Shown here: positions 8,069 through 15,525 of the stretch, piece after piece
Numbering within the stretch: position 1 is the first letter of the stretch
How the letters are laid out: every line of letters starts with the position of its first letter
NCBI GenBank assembly: GCA_046303115.1
Contig: JBKCGZ010000140.1
Span: 1-27,405, forward strand
From: CAINEC01 sp046303115
GTDB taxonomy: Bacteria; Bacteroidota; Bacteroidia; AKYH767-A; OLB10
Direction of reading: 5' to 3'
Length of the DNA stretch: 27,405 bases
Notes under the pieces: generated by a model
What the model was told of the DNA's origin: nothing
Database searches by the model: none
Seen by the model: only the letters and a program-made list of their open reading frames with translations
Program-made: the position numbers and the translations under genes

Positions 8069-8617
8069 ATGAAAAAATTAGAGCATCATTTTCCAGAACA
8101 TTATCAGATAGGCACAATCCATCGAACTCATGGCGTGCGTGGCGATATGATCATGTCGCTTGATACCGATACTCCTTCACGTTATAAAACCTTAAAACTT
8201 ATCTATCTTAATCTTGATGGGACGCTAAAGGAATATGACGTCACAAAAATTACTGTTCGTGAGAAAGAGAAGTCTGCAGTCATTCATCTCAATGGAATTG
8301 AAGATATGACAACGGCTGAAAATTATTTGAAGCTTGATTTATATTTACCCCTATCTACCCTTCCGAAGTTAAGCGGCAAGAAATTTTACTATCATGAAAT
8401 TATAGGCATGAAAGTAATTGATGAAAAACATGGGGAACTAGGAATCATTGATAACGTTTACGAATTACCGCAACATCCAGTAGCAGAATTCACAATGAAA
8501 GGTAAAACTGTTATGTTTCCATTACTGGACATTTTCATTGACAAGATTTCAAGATCAGAAATGATTTTTTATACTAAACTTCCCGAAGGACTTCTTGAAA
8601 CTTATTTAGAAGAATAA
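8069..8617 (+). CDS. rimM: Ribosome maturation factor RimM
   Basis: This 182-residue protein fits RimM, which helps mature the 30S head region, including the 3' domain of 16S rRNA. The N-terminal RimM domain shows QIGTIHRTHGVRGDM (about 12-26, the G-RxHGxxGE-like motif of the family) and the C-terminal PRC-barrel shows FYYHEIIGMKV (about 106-116), then HPVAEF and KTVMFPLLDIFI. It follows rpsP, the classic neighbour, but a terminator separates them and no trmD or rplS follows. Instead the next gene converges with a 2-nt gap. The ATG is only 5 nt from a candidate -7 box, so the mRNA may be nearly leaderless. Confidence 0.93.
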   Translation: MKKLEHHFPEHYQIGTIHRTHGVRGDMIMSLDTDTPSRYKTLKLIYLNLDGTLKEYDVTKITVREKEKSAVIHLNGIEDMTTAENYLKLDLYLPLSTLPKLSGKKFYYHEIIGMKVIDEKHGELGIIDNVYELPQHPVAEFTMKGKTVMFPLLDIFIDKISRSEMIFYTKLPEGLLETYLEE

Positions 8618-8619
8618 TT

Positions 8620-9774
8620 TTATTTGTTTTGCTTCACCAAGCGATCGGTGTCGTAACGTAACACATTAAAAAACTTATTCTCTACGCATCCTCCACTAAA
8701 ACTGCGTTCAAATAAAAAAGATTGACCGCTTACGCATTGATAGTTGTTTTCAAATAATTCAACATCTACTTTCATAGAATCGATATTTTGTAAAATATAG
8801 TTCACCATATCATAGCCAATAAACGAATTGGCAATTGGATCGGCGTGGTATTCATCAATATAATCCTGACGAAATTCCTTTACAGAAGCCAAACTGTAAT
8901 CGATAAAATATCCATTAAAAATGGTAGTCTTAAGTCCAGTTAGCTCCAAGGGACTAATCGACTCAAAACCCTCCCAGCTTGGTAAACCACAAAGAGTGAT
9001 TTTATAATTCCCTTTGTTAGTCGCTAATAGCTCAACCACTGCAGTTAAAAACGATTCATCATTAGTAGGAACGATGATATAATTTTCTTTTTTCGAACTC
9101 AACTTAGGCTTTAACAAATCCCACGTTGCTCCCTTGAAATTAAACTTTGCAATACGAGCTGATTTTCCTGTTAAACTATCTAATTCCGAATAAATAAAAT
9201 TAACCAATTGCTCTTCTTTTTTATCATTGCGATGAATAACCAAATAATTTGCATTCGAGTCAGTCGTAAATAAATAATTTGAAAATTGCTTCAACTGGGT
9301 TAGATTACTTGGAGTAGCCAGCCACAACCCTGAATTGACTTTCATCAATGCCTGAGGAATACTGTTAAGCGAAACAACTGGTCGTTTGCAACGCTTAATA
9401 AATTTCATCAACATCAAATTACAATTAGATGGAACCATTGCAAAGTAAAAATCGCAAGTATCTTTAATTGCTTTCTGAAGTGCAGTAACCGAAGATGCTG
9501 AATCCTTACCCAAATCAGTAATTACAAATTTAACTTTACCTTCTTTCAAATGATTCGTAGCCATTAATGCACCTTCGTAAAATTGCAGTGAAGGTAAAAC
9601 GGAATTTACAATTGCCGGCTCCGCAACTTTGTTGGTATCATCAATCAATTGTTCTTTTAATTGAAACGACATTAATAAACCAATCTTGATTTCTTTGGAT
9701 GTTGAAATATCCTGCGCCCAACTCAAATAAGTGGAACAAAGAATCAATAAAGAAACAAGAAAGATTTTTTTCAT
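8620..9774 (-). CDS. Exported type I periplasmic-binding-fold protein, cotranscribed with guaA
   Basis: This 384-residue protein starts with a clear signal peptide (MKKIFLVSLLILCSTYLSWA, cleavage likely before QD). The rest looks like a type I periplasmic-binding or receptor ligand-binding fold (Leu/Ile/Val-binding superfamily): KIGLLMSFQL near the start, a central half with IIVPTNDESFLTAVVELLATN, and a late SFIGYDMVNYIL segment typical of that fold. No catalytic motif is visible. From memory, in many Flavobacteria the gene next to guaA encodes a similar domain preceded by LysM peptidoglycan-binding repeats; here no LysM segment is present. It lies 13 nt after guaA on the same strand, so it is probably the second gene of that operon. 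Ligand and role are unknown. Confidence 0.7.
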   Translation of the reverse strand: MKKIFLVSLLILCSTYLSWAQDISTSKEIKIGLLMSFQLKEQLIDDTNKVAEPAIVNSVLPSLQFYEGALMATNHLKEGKVKFVITDLGKDSASSVTALQKAIKDTCDFYFAMVPSNCNLMLMKFIKRCKRPVVSLNSIPQALMKVNSGLWLATPSNLTQLKQFSNYLFTTDSNANYLVIHRNDKKEEQLVNFIYSELDSLTGKSARIAKFNFKGATWDLLKPKLSSKKENYIIVPTNDESFLTAVVELLATNKGNYKITLCGLPSWEGFESISPLELTGLKTTIFNGYFIDYSLASVKEFRQDYIDEYHADPIANSFIGYDMVNYILQNIDSMKVDVELFENNYQCVSGQSFLFERSFSGGCVENKFFNVLRYDTDRLVKQNK

Positions 9775-9787
9775 GATGCTAATTTAA

Positions 9788-11317
9788 CTATTCCCACTCA
9801 ATGGTAGCAGGTGGCTTCGAACTGATATCATAAACCACTCTGTTAACTCCTTTCACTTTATTGATAATCTCATTCGACATTTTACCTAAAGACTCATACG
9901 GTAGATGAACCCAGTCTGCTGTCATACCATCAGTGCTTGTCACCGCACGCAAAGCAACTGCGTGCTCATACGTACGCTCATCACCCATCACACCTACTGT
10001 ATTCACCGGTAAAAATATCGATCCCGCTTGCCATACTTTATCATACAATCCTTCTGCTTTTAATCCATTGATAAATATTGCATCCACCTCTTGAATAATT
10101 CGGACTTTCTCTTCAGATACTTCTCCTAAAATACGGATTCCTAATCCAGGACCTGGAAAAGGATGACGATTTAATAACTCTGGCTTCATTCCCATTTCAG
10201 TTCCTACAATTCGAACTTCATCTTTGAACAAGCTACGTAATGGCTCCACTACTTTCAACTTCATAAAGTCCGGTAAGCCACCAACGTTATGATGCGACTT
10301 AATAGTTGCAGATGGTCCTTTAACAGAAACTGATTCGATTACATCCGGATAAATTGTTCCTTGTGCTAACCATACGGCGTTTTCAATTTTGTGCGACTCT
10401 TCATCAAACACTTCAATAAAAACACGACCAATTGTTTTACGTTTTGCTTCTGGATCTGACAATCCTTTTAATGCATCATAAAACTTTTGTGAAGCATCAA
10501 CACCTTTAATATTTAATCCAAGATGTTTGTAATCTTCCAACACTTCTTCAAATTCATTTTTACGAAGAAGTCCGTTATTAACGAAAATACAATGCAGATT
10601 TTTACCAATTGCTTTGTGCAACAACATCGCTGCTACACCTGAATCTACTCCGCCAGACAAACCAAGTATTACCTGATCATTGCCCAATTGCTGCTGTAAA
10701 TTTTTAACCGTCTCTTCTACGAATGAACCAGGGGTCCAGTCGCCACGACAACCACAAATATTCTTTACAAAGTTTTCTATCATCACTTTTCCCTCATCGG
10801 AATGCACCACTTCGGGATGGAACTGAACTCCATAAGTTGATTCGCCTGTAATATGATAACCTGCCACTTTCACATCATTTGTCGATGCAATCACATTAAA
10901 TCCTTCGGGAGCTTCCGTGATTGTATCAGAGTGTGACATCCAAACGATAGATTGCGCAGAAACATTGTTGAATAACGCATCATTTGTTGTATCGTGTTGC
11001 AAATGTGCACGACCATATTCTCGAATCTTTGAAGGAGCCACTTTCCCACCAGCCTGCTGTGCCATTAACTGCGCACCATAACATACACCTAAAACAGGTA
11101 ATTTACCTCTGTATGCTTTGGTATCGATATAAGGAGCATTCTCATCACGCACTGAAGCAGGTCCGCCACTAAAAATAACGCCCTTGATGGTATCGTTTAG
11201 TTCAGGAACATGATGATAAGGGTGGATTTCACAATAAACATTCAGCTCTCGCACACGACGTGCAATTAGCTGTGTGTACTGCGAACCAAAATCAATAATT
11301 AAGATGGATTGATGCAT
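9788..11317 (-). CDS. guaA: GMP synthase (glutamine-hydrolysing)
   Basis: This 509-residue protein is GuaA, which aminates XMP to GMP with glutamine and ATP. The class I glutamine amidotransferase domain comes first (IIDFGSQYTQLIARRVRE; nucleophile in LGVCYGAQLM, about C79; QFHPEVVHS with the His/Glu pair). Next is the PP-loop ATPase (LGLSGGVDSGVAA, about residues 217-229) and the dimerisation domain with RHPFPGPGLGIRILG and the C-terminal PPATIEWE. The open frame can be extended to a TTG at 11323, but that TTG is the end of the -7 box TATTTTTG. The ATG at 11317 is used, 3 nt after the box, so the message is probably leaderless. Confidence 0.97.
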   Translation of the reverse strand: MHQSILIIDFGSQYTQLIARRVRELNVYCEIHPYHHVPELNDTIKGVIFSGGPASVRDENAPYIDTKAYRGKLPVLGVCYGAQLMAQQAGGKVAPSKIREYGRAHLQHDTTNDALFNNVSAQSIVWMSHSDTITEAPEGFNVIASTNDVKVAGYHITGESTYGVQFHPEVVHSDEGKVMIENFVKNICGCRGDWTPGSFVEETVKNLQQQLGNDQVILGLSGGVDSGVAAMLLHKAIGKNLHCIFVNNGLLRKNEFEEVLEDYKHLGLNIKGVDASQKFYDALKGLSDPEAKRKTIGRVFIEVFDEESHKIENAVWLAQGTIYPDVIESVSVKGPSATIKSHHNVGGLPDFMKLKVVEPLRSLFKDEVRIVGTEMGMKPELLNRHPFPGPGLGIRILGEVSEEKVRIIQEVDAIFINGLKAEGLYDKVWQAGSIFLPVNTVGVMGDERTYEHAVALRAVTSTDGMTADWVHLPYESLGKMSNEIINKVKGVNRVVYDISSKPPATIEWE

Positions 11318-11320
11318 GTG

Positions 11321-11328
11321 CAAAAATA
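11321..11328 (-). promoter_or_regulatory. Bacteroidota -7 box for guaA
   Basis: Minus strand TATTTTTG fits TAnnTTTG and ends 3 nt before the guaA ATG. Upstream is the short-repeat tract; a TTG 25 nt away is too far for a good -33. Confidence 0.6.
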
Positions 11329-11329
11329 G

Positions 11330-11598
11330 AGAAATATTAATTTGCTAATTTGCCAATTGGTTAATTAGCCAATTATTTAATAGGATGAACTGCTAATTTG
11401 AGAAACATTAGCACATTACCTTGCCACATCGAAAAGCCCTTCGAGTCCCGAGGCTTCAGGATCAGGGACCGCCTAGCGAGGACATTAACACAATATCGCA
11501 TTAGCAAACTAGCAAATTATCTCATTAGCACGTTTTCAAACTAGCAAATTATCTCGTTAGCACATTAACTCATTTTCACATTAGCACATTAGCACATT
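11330..11598. repeat. Intergenic tract of short TTAGCA/CTAGCA repeats
   Basis: Between guaA and the helicase there is no gene. The tract contains about eight copies of (T/C)TAGCA in contexts such as CATTAGCACATT and ACTAGCAAATT. It includes a 27-mer present at 11505-11531 and again at 11537-11563 with one mismatch, and an 8-nt unit CACATTAG repeated just before the helicase terminator. Related AATTTGC/AATTGGC units lie near the guaA promoter. A GC-richer island (11437-11480) inside it contains GTCCC/GGGAC inverted arms and the sequence CCCTTCGAGTCCC, which recurs in similar form at 15532. Confidence 0.8.
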
Positions 11599-11630
11599 AA
11601 AAAAGGCTTTCATTTCTGAAAGCCTTTTTT
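11599..11630 (-). terminator. Intrinsic terminator of the DEAD-box helicase gene
   Basis: AAAAAAGGCTTTC (11599-11611) and GAAAGCCTTTTTT (11618-11630) form a perfect 13-bp stem around a 6-nt loop, 5 nt after the helicase stop. A and T runs flank both sides, so it can work in either direction. Confidence 0.9.
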
Positions 11631-11635
11631 CTATT

Positions 11636-13618
11636 CTACCACTTCGAGAATTTTTCTTTTCGTGATTTTTTTGGTGAGTCGCCACTGGATGTAGAGCGGG
11701 AATCATCTCTGCGACCGAAATCGCTACTACGAGAATCATCTCTCCTTCCAAAGTCGCTGCTGCGTGAGTCATCTCTCTTTCCGAAGTCGCTGCGTGATTT
11801 ATCGCGATCACGATCACGACCACCGCCGCCACTGAAACCTCTTCCACCACCTGAACCTGAACGACCTGAATCACGTCCACCGCCATAACTACGACGCTCA
11901 CGATCTCCACCGCCGCTGTAGCTTCCGCCACCTCTACGTTCTCCACCTCTGCTTCCACCATCGCCGCGTGATGAACCACCACGACTACGACCGCCTCCTG
12001 AAGAAGGGCTATCTGTAGAAACTTCTGTACGTATTACACGACCAGCGTACTCGATGCCATGAATTTTCTTCATCACCGATTCTAACTTATCATCTAATAC
12101 ATCAACGAATGAATAAACACCTTTCACATCGATACGTCCGAATGTAGTACCGCGCTCTCCTGTTTCATCACATAAGAAACGAAGTAACTTTCCTTTGTCT
12201 AAACCATCTTTAGCGCCGATGCTTACAAACATACGCGGACCTGCTGCGCGATAACCTGCGTTAGGGTCTGAACTATTTCTGCTTGAATGCACATCCACAT
12301 TTAAATCTGGTGCTTTACGATAATACTCTAAGAAACGATTGAATTCAATCGAAACAAATCGACGAATCAATTCATCTTTCTCAAGATCGTTTAGTTCATT
12401 ATAGATAGCATCTAAGTAAGGAGCGATTTCCTTCTCGTTTACCTCTACATCATGAACACGTTTAACAAGGTGCATCAATTGCTTTTCGCATACTTCAATT
12501 CCTTCTGGAACTTTAGCAGCTAAGAACGAACGTTTCAATGAGCGCTCAATCTGGCGAATTTTTGATACCTCTTTAATATTTATGATTGAAATTGAAACTC
12601 CTTTTTTACCTGCGCGAGCTGTTCTTCCGCTTCGGTGCATGTAGTTTTCAAGTTCATCTGGTAAATTGTAATTGATAACATGGGTGACATCCTGCACGTC
12701 GATACCACGAGCTGCCACATCGGTAGCTACTAGTAACTGAAGTGCACGTTCACGATAGCGAGCCATTACCTTATCGCGTTGCTGCTGACTTAAATCGCCA
12801 TGCAATGAATCGGCGTTATAGCCATCGCGGATTAAATGCTCTGCTACCTCTTGCGATTCCATTTTCGTACGACAGAAAACGATACCGAATACATCGGGGT
12901 TCGCATCTACAATACGCTTAAGGGCAAGGTAACGATCTTTTGCACGAACAACATAATATACGTGCTCGATGTTTTCATTTCCCGACTCGCGCTTACCAAC
13001 GCTTAATTGAATCGGATCTGTCATATAGGATTCAGCGATCTGACGCACTTCGCGCGGCATTGTTGCTGAAAACAACCAGGTATTGCGATGATCGGGAGTG
13101 TTTGAAAGGATAAAATCGATATCCTCTTTGAATCCCATGTTCAGCATTTCATCTGCTTCATCTAATACCACTATCTCGACTTGTCCTAAGTCGAGTGCTT
13201 TACGATTAATCAAGTCGATTAATCTACCAGGTGTAGCCACAACCACGTGTACACCCCTTTTAATGGAACGGATCTGTTCCATAATGCTTGCTCCACCATA
13301 AACGGCAACTGTAGCAAAGCCATCCAAATTCTCTCCGAAGTTGACAAGATCTTTGGTAATCTGCACACACAACTCTCGTGTTGGTGCCAGGACCAAAGCC
13401 TGTGGGTACCTTTTACCCATATCGAGCTTTTGCAAGAGCGGCAGCCCAAATGCTGCTGTCTTACCCGTTCCGGTTTGTGCCAGTCCGATTAAGTCTCGAT
13501 TTTCATTAATTAATTGCGGGATAGCTTCCTGCTGGATTGGAGTTGGTTCCGTAAAACCCAGCGACTCAATTGCCCTGAGCAGCCTTTCGTGAAGGCCGAG
13601 GGCCTGAAATTTATTCAT
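11636..13618 (-). CDS. deaD: DEAD-box ATP-dependent RNA helicase (DeaD/CsdA-like) with RGG tail
   Basis: This 660-residue protein is a DEAD-box RNA helicase. The motifs are in order: the Q motif (FTEPTPIQQEAIP, about 22-34), Walker A AQTGTGKTAAF (about 47-57), PTRELC, TPGRLID, VLDEADEML (about 152-160), SAT, and in domain 2 VATDVAARGIDVQDV and HRSGRTARAGKKG. A further domain near residues 450-535 (RMFVSIGAKDGLDKGKLLRF) resembles the DbpA RNA-binding domain of DeaD/CsdA proteins. The tail from about 540 is Gly/Arg/Ser-rich with RGG-type repeats, then three 11-residue repeats of SDFG(K/R)RDDSRS (610-642). It probably unwinds RNA in ribosome assembly, mRNA decay or cold growth. The promoter is perfect and the ATG lies 4 nt after the -7 box, so the mRNA is probably leaderless. 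Confidence 0.93.
   Translation of the reverse strand: MNKFQALGLHERLLRAIESLGFTEPTPIQQEAIPQLINENRDLIGLAQTGTGKTAAFGLPLLQKLDMGKRYPQALVLAPTRELCVQITKDLVNFGENLDGFATVAVYGGASIMEQIRSIKRGVHVVVATPGRLIDLINRKALDLGQVEIVVLDEADEMLNMGFKEDIDFILSNTPDHRNTWLFSATMPREVRQIAESYMTDPIQLSVGKRESGNENIEHVYYVVRAKDRYLALKRIVDANPDVFGIVFCRTKMESQEVAEHLIRDGYNADSLHGDLSQQQRDKVMARYRERALQLLVATDVAARGIDVQDVTHVINYNLPDELENYMHRSGRTARAGKKGVSISIINIKEVSKIRQIERSLKRSFLAAKVPEGIEVCEKQLMHLVKRVHDVEVNEKEIAPYLDAIYNELNDLEKDELIRRFVSIEFNRFLEYYRKAPDLNVDVHSSRNSSDPNAGYRAAGPRMFVSIGAKDGLDKGKLLRFLCDETGERGTTFGRIDVKGVYSFVDVLDDKLESVMKKIHGIEYAGRVIRTEVSTDSPSSGGGRSRGGSSRGDGGSRGGERRGGGSYSGGGDRERRSYGGGRDSGRSGSGGGRGFSGGGGRDRDRDKSRSDFGKRDDSRSSDFGRRDDSRSSDFGRRDDSRSTSSGDSPKKSRKEKFSKW
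11693..11791 (-). repeat. Three 33-bp in-frame tandem repeats in the helicase gene
   Basis: The repeats encode SDFGKRDDSRS, SDFGRRDDSRS and SDFGRRDDSRS in the low-complexity tail. A multiple-of-three unit lets copy number change without breaking the frame. Confidence 0.85.
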
Positions 13619-13622
13619 GCTG

Positions 13623-13652
13623 CAAAGATAGACAGAATAAGTGGGTTATCAA
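13623..13652 (-). promoter_or_regulatory. Bacteroidota promoter of the DEAD-box helicase gene
   Basis: On the minus strand TTG, 19 nt, then TATCTTTG (13623-13630) matches the consensus spacing exactly. Only 4 nt separate the -7 box from the ATG. Confidence 0.8.
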
Positions 13653-13943
13653 CAGGGAGCAGCAAATAAACTTTGAGGATGAGTAGTGTTGAATTGAATA
13701 ATCTTTGACCAATGAAAGGACCCAATCAAATAAGAAAATAATTAATCTAATGTAATTGTTACTAGTTATTTATGAATCTGAATTCTTGATTTGGTGATAA
13801 GTTAAGAGGCGTTAATTTGGAGGCAATAGTCTACACCATTTATCTTCGACTTGGGGCGGGGATGGGACATCCCCCGGTGATTTTTGTTGATAAATGAGTG
13901 TGGAGGTGTTGGACCAAACTATAAATTATTTGAAACATTATTT
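13653..13943. other. Gene-free stretch with one strong hairpin
   Basis: No credible coding frame is seen on either strand here. The notable element is GGGGATG-gga-CATCCCC at 13858-13874, a 7-bp GC-rich stem in an AT-rich background. It is not followed directly by a T run, so it is a poor terminator. It may be a repeat remnant. Confidence 0.4.
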
Positions 13944-13973
13944 TTGTTTTAGTTACCTAACTAGATAACTTTG
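13944..13973 (+). promoter_or_regulatory. Promoter and candidate operator of the HTH gene
   Basis: TTG (13944-13946), a 19-nt spacer and TAACTTTG (13966-13973) form a consensus Bacteroidota promoter. An imperfect 20-bp palindrome, AGTTACCTAA/CTAGATAACT (13951-13970, 8 of 10 pairs), overlaps the spacer and the -7 box. That placement suits autorepression by the HTH protein encoded downstream. The palindrome is seen; binding is inferred. A 9-codon ORF (14016-14045) lies in the leader. Confidence 0.6.
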
Positions 13974-14060
13974 TAGCATTGAATGACGTGTAAAGTTTTA
14001 ATGATTTTATACATCATGTCAGTAAATAAAAGCAACCGTAACTAAAAGACGAATACTACC

Positions 14061-14360
14061 ATGAAAAATAAAAATCTCACCTCCTTCACCTACCACCTCG
14101 ACCAGCAATATGGCAAGAAAGGTAGCAAAACACGCGAAAATTACGAGCAAGGCTTCGAAGCCTTTAAGCTTGGTGTTATTTTACAGGAAATGCGAAAGAA
14201 CAAAGGCATGACACAAGAAGAACTCGCGGTTAAATGTGGTACCACAAAAAACTATATTTCACGCATTGAAAACGATGCCAGCGATATCCGACTTTCTACG
14301 TTAATGCGTATCGTTAGTATTGGATTAGGCGCGCATTTGAAGTTGTCGTTTGAGTTATAA
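14061..14360 (+). CDS. XRE-family HTH protein, HigA-like (solitary antitoxin or repressor)
   Basis: This 99-residue protein has a charged N-terminal arm and a Cro/CI-type helix-turn-helix at about residues 38-92: LGVILQEMRKNKGMTQEELA, then KCGTTKNYISRIEND and LSTLMRIV. The length, arm and HTH position resemble HigA-type antitoxins paired with RelE/HigB toxins in Bacteroidota. Such antitoxins usually follow their toxin, but no toxin gene or recognisable remnant lies upstream, and the downstream gene is convergent. It may therefore be an orphan antitoxin kept as a regulator, or a plain transcription factor. A palindrome over its own promoter suggests autoregulation. DNA binding is well supported; the antitoxin origin is less certain. 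Confidence 0.8.
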   Translation: MKNKNLTSFTYHLDQQYGKKGSKTRENYEQGFEAFKLGVILQEMRKNKGMTQEELAVKCGTTKNYISRIENDASDIRLSTLMRIVSIGLGAHLKLSFEL

Positions 14361-14412
14361 AATAACATGATAATATTTTTAATTTGAATTTAAAATCTAA
14401 AAAAATATTGAA

Positions 14413-15072
14413 CTATTTATTAGGTAGCGCAGATAAAACTGTTCTATCGGAATCGTACATTGAACCGTGATCAGCAACATTCCAAATTGCAACTTGAATA
14501 TATGATGAATAAATATTCGCATTTGGATCTTGATACCAAGTACTCTTTTTAGTTGAAAGCAACTGAATTATTTCGGACAACTTTTGATTATTGCTTATAA
14601 TTGGCTTTTTGTAAATTTCAAATCCATTTGGCGCATTCCTGTTCTTATTAATACAATACATATTAAAATTAACACAGGAGTTAAACAATGGGGGCAATTT
14701 AATAGTACAAGCTTGAAGTATTATTCCATTTTGTATTGATGAATCTTCAGATTGACAAACAAGTCCAGCAGGAAAATTGACAACAATTGTATCATTTGTG
14801 TTATTCTTTAGCGGAACACTTAAATACACCAACTCCCCACCATTAACATCATAAAAATAAGATGGGTTACAAGGACTAAAACCACTAGAAATAATTTGAC
14901 CATTAAACGTAACACCATTTGGCAATTGAAAAGTCGCACCAGTTAAATCGGATGTGTTATTGCCAAAACCACCATTATTAATAACAACTGGTGTAGTGTT
15001 AATTTCATCATCTTCTTTTTTACAAGCTGATATAAATCCAATAACAAATAATGCAATAAGTAATTTTTTCAT
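14413..15072 (-). CDS. Putative surface lipoprotein, function unknown
   Basis: This 219-residue protein begins with a type II signal peptide, MKKLLIALFVIGFISAC, with the lipobox ISAC giving the acylated cysteine at residue 17. The next residues KKEDDE form a lysine/acidic stretch like the lipoprotein export signal described in Bacteroidota for surface display, so it may be on the cell surface. The mature part is rich in Asn and Cys (five or so cysteines after the lipobox) and appears beta-rich. Segments such as TIVVNFPAGLVC, NGIILQA, YCINKNRNAPNG and IQVAIWNVAD suggest a conserved extracellular domain, but I cannot name a family. A perfect -7 box (TATATTTG) lies 19 nt upstream. It is convergent with the HTH gene. 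Confidence 0.7.
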   Translation of the reverse strand: MKKLLIALFVIGFISACKKEDDEINTTPVVINNGGFGNNTSDLTGATFQLPNGVTFNGQIISSGFSPCNPSYFYDVNGGELVYLSVPLKNNTNDTIVVNFPAGLVCQSEDSSIQNGIILQACTIKLPPLFNSCVNFNMYCINKNRNAPNGFEIYKKPIISNNQKLSEIIQLLSTKKSTWYQDPNANIYSSYIQVAIWNVADHGSMYDSDRTVLSALPNK

Positions 15073-15091
15073 TTGATTTAAGGGTCAATAT

Positions 15092-15099
15092 CAAATATA
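15092..15099 (-). promoter_or_regulatory. Bacteroidota -7 box for the lipoprotein gene
   Basis: Minus strand TATATTTG is a perfect TAnnTTTG, 19 nt before the ATG. No -33 TTG is found at the expected distance. Confidence 0.55.
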
Positions 15100-15200
15100 C
15101 AATAATATTTTAAATTGAATTTATTACATCACTATTTCTTATTGCTTCCAAAAATAATATTCTAATAATATAATATAAACCAGGTTCACCAAATTGCTCT

Positions 15201-15238
15201 AAAACAAAAACCACCACCTTAAAATAAGATGGTGGTTT
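15201..15238 (-). terminator. Intrinsic terminator after the T9SS remnant
   Basis: AAACCACCACCTT and AAGATGGTGGTTT pair with one mismatch around AAAAT. On the minus strand the stem is followed by TTTGTTTT, so it would end transcripts coming from the remnant at 15262-15525. Confidence 0.75.
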
Positions 15239-15261
15239 GACACTATGTAAAAAACAATTAA

Positions 15262-15525
15262 TTATCTGCTCACCTCTACCCTTCTCTGTTCTACTCCAGA
15301 TTCTGATGTAAAGCGGATTAAGTATAATTCAGCATTTAGTATCGATATATCGATTTGCTTTTCATTTTCATATACGCCAACTAATGAACCTAGTATATTA
15401 AATACTTCTATTTTTTTTTAGGAATTCCATCGATTCAATATTTAATATTCCGGATGTTGGGTTTGGATGAATGTTAATTATTGCATCAGCCCATCCATAA
15501 AAACGAGGACAATTTGATTTCGAGG
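15262..15525 (-). pseudogene. Remnant of a type IX secretion cargo protein: C-terminal sorting domain with frameshift
   Basis: On the minus strand the frame reads about SKSNCPRFYGWADAII followed by NIHPNPTSGILNIESMEFLKK. It then shifts at a run of nine A residues (complement at 15411-15419) and continues in another frame as IEVFNILGSLVGVYENEK and a final VEQRRVEVSR before TAA at 15262-15264. The PNPTSG...LxIxS and V(F/Y)NxLG pattern and the basic end are those of the type A T9SS sorting domain. Removing one A restores a single frame. Upstream an in-frame stop and repeat DNA follow, with no catalytic or adhesin domain, so this is the tail of a lost gene. The single-base shift could also be a sequencing error, but the missing N-terminus could not. 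Confidence 0.75.

Noticed and set aside
11505..11563. Two-repeat CRISPR-like unit (27-mer duplicated)
   Set aside because: The copies are 5 nt apart and belong to a longer low-complexity repeat tract.
11581..11982. 133-codon open frame on the minus strand inside the helicase gene
   Set aside because: It is a shifted reading of the Gly/Arg-repeat region, with a Val/Ala-rich low-complexity product and no motif.
13653..14060. Toxin gene (HigB/RelE) upstream of the HTH gene
   Set aside because: No frame in this stretch gives a RelE-like sequence; only short frames and a 9-codon ORF are seen.
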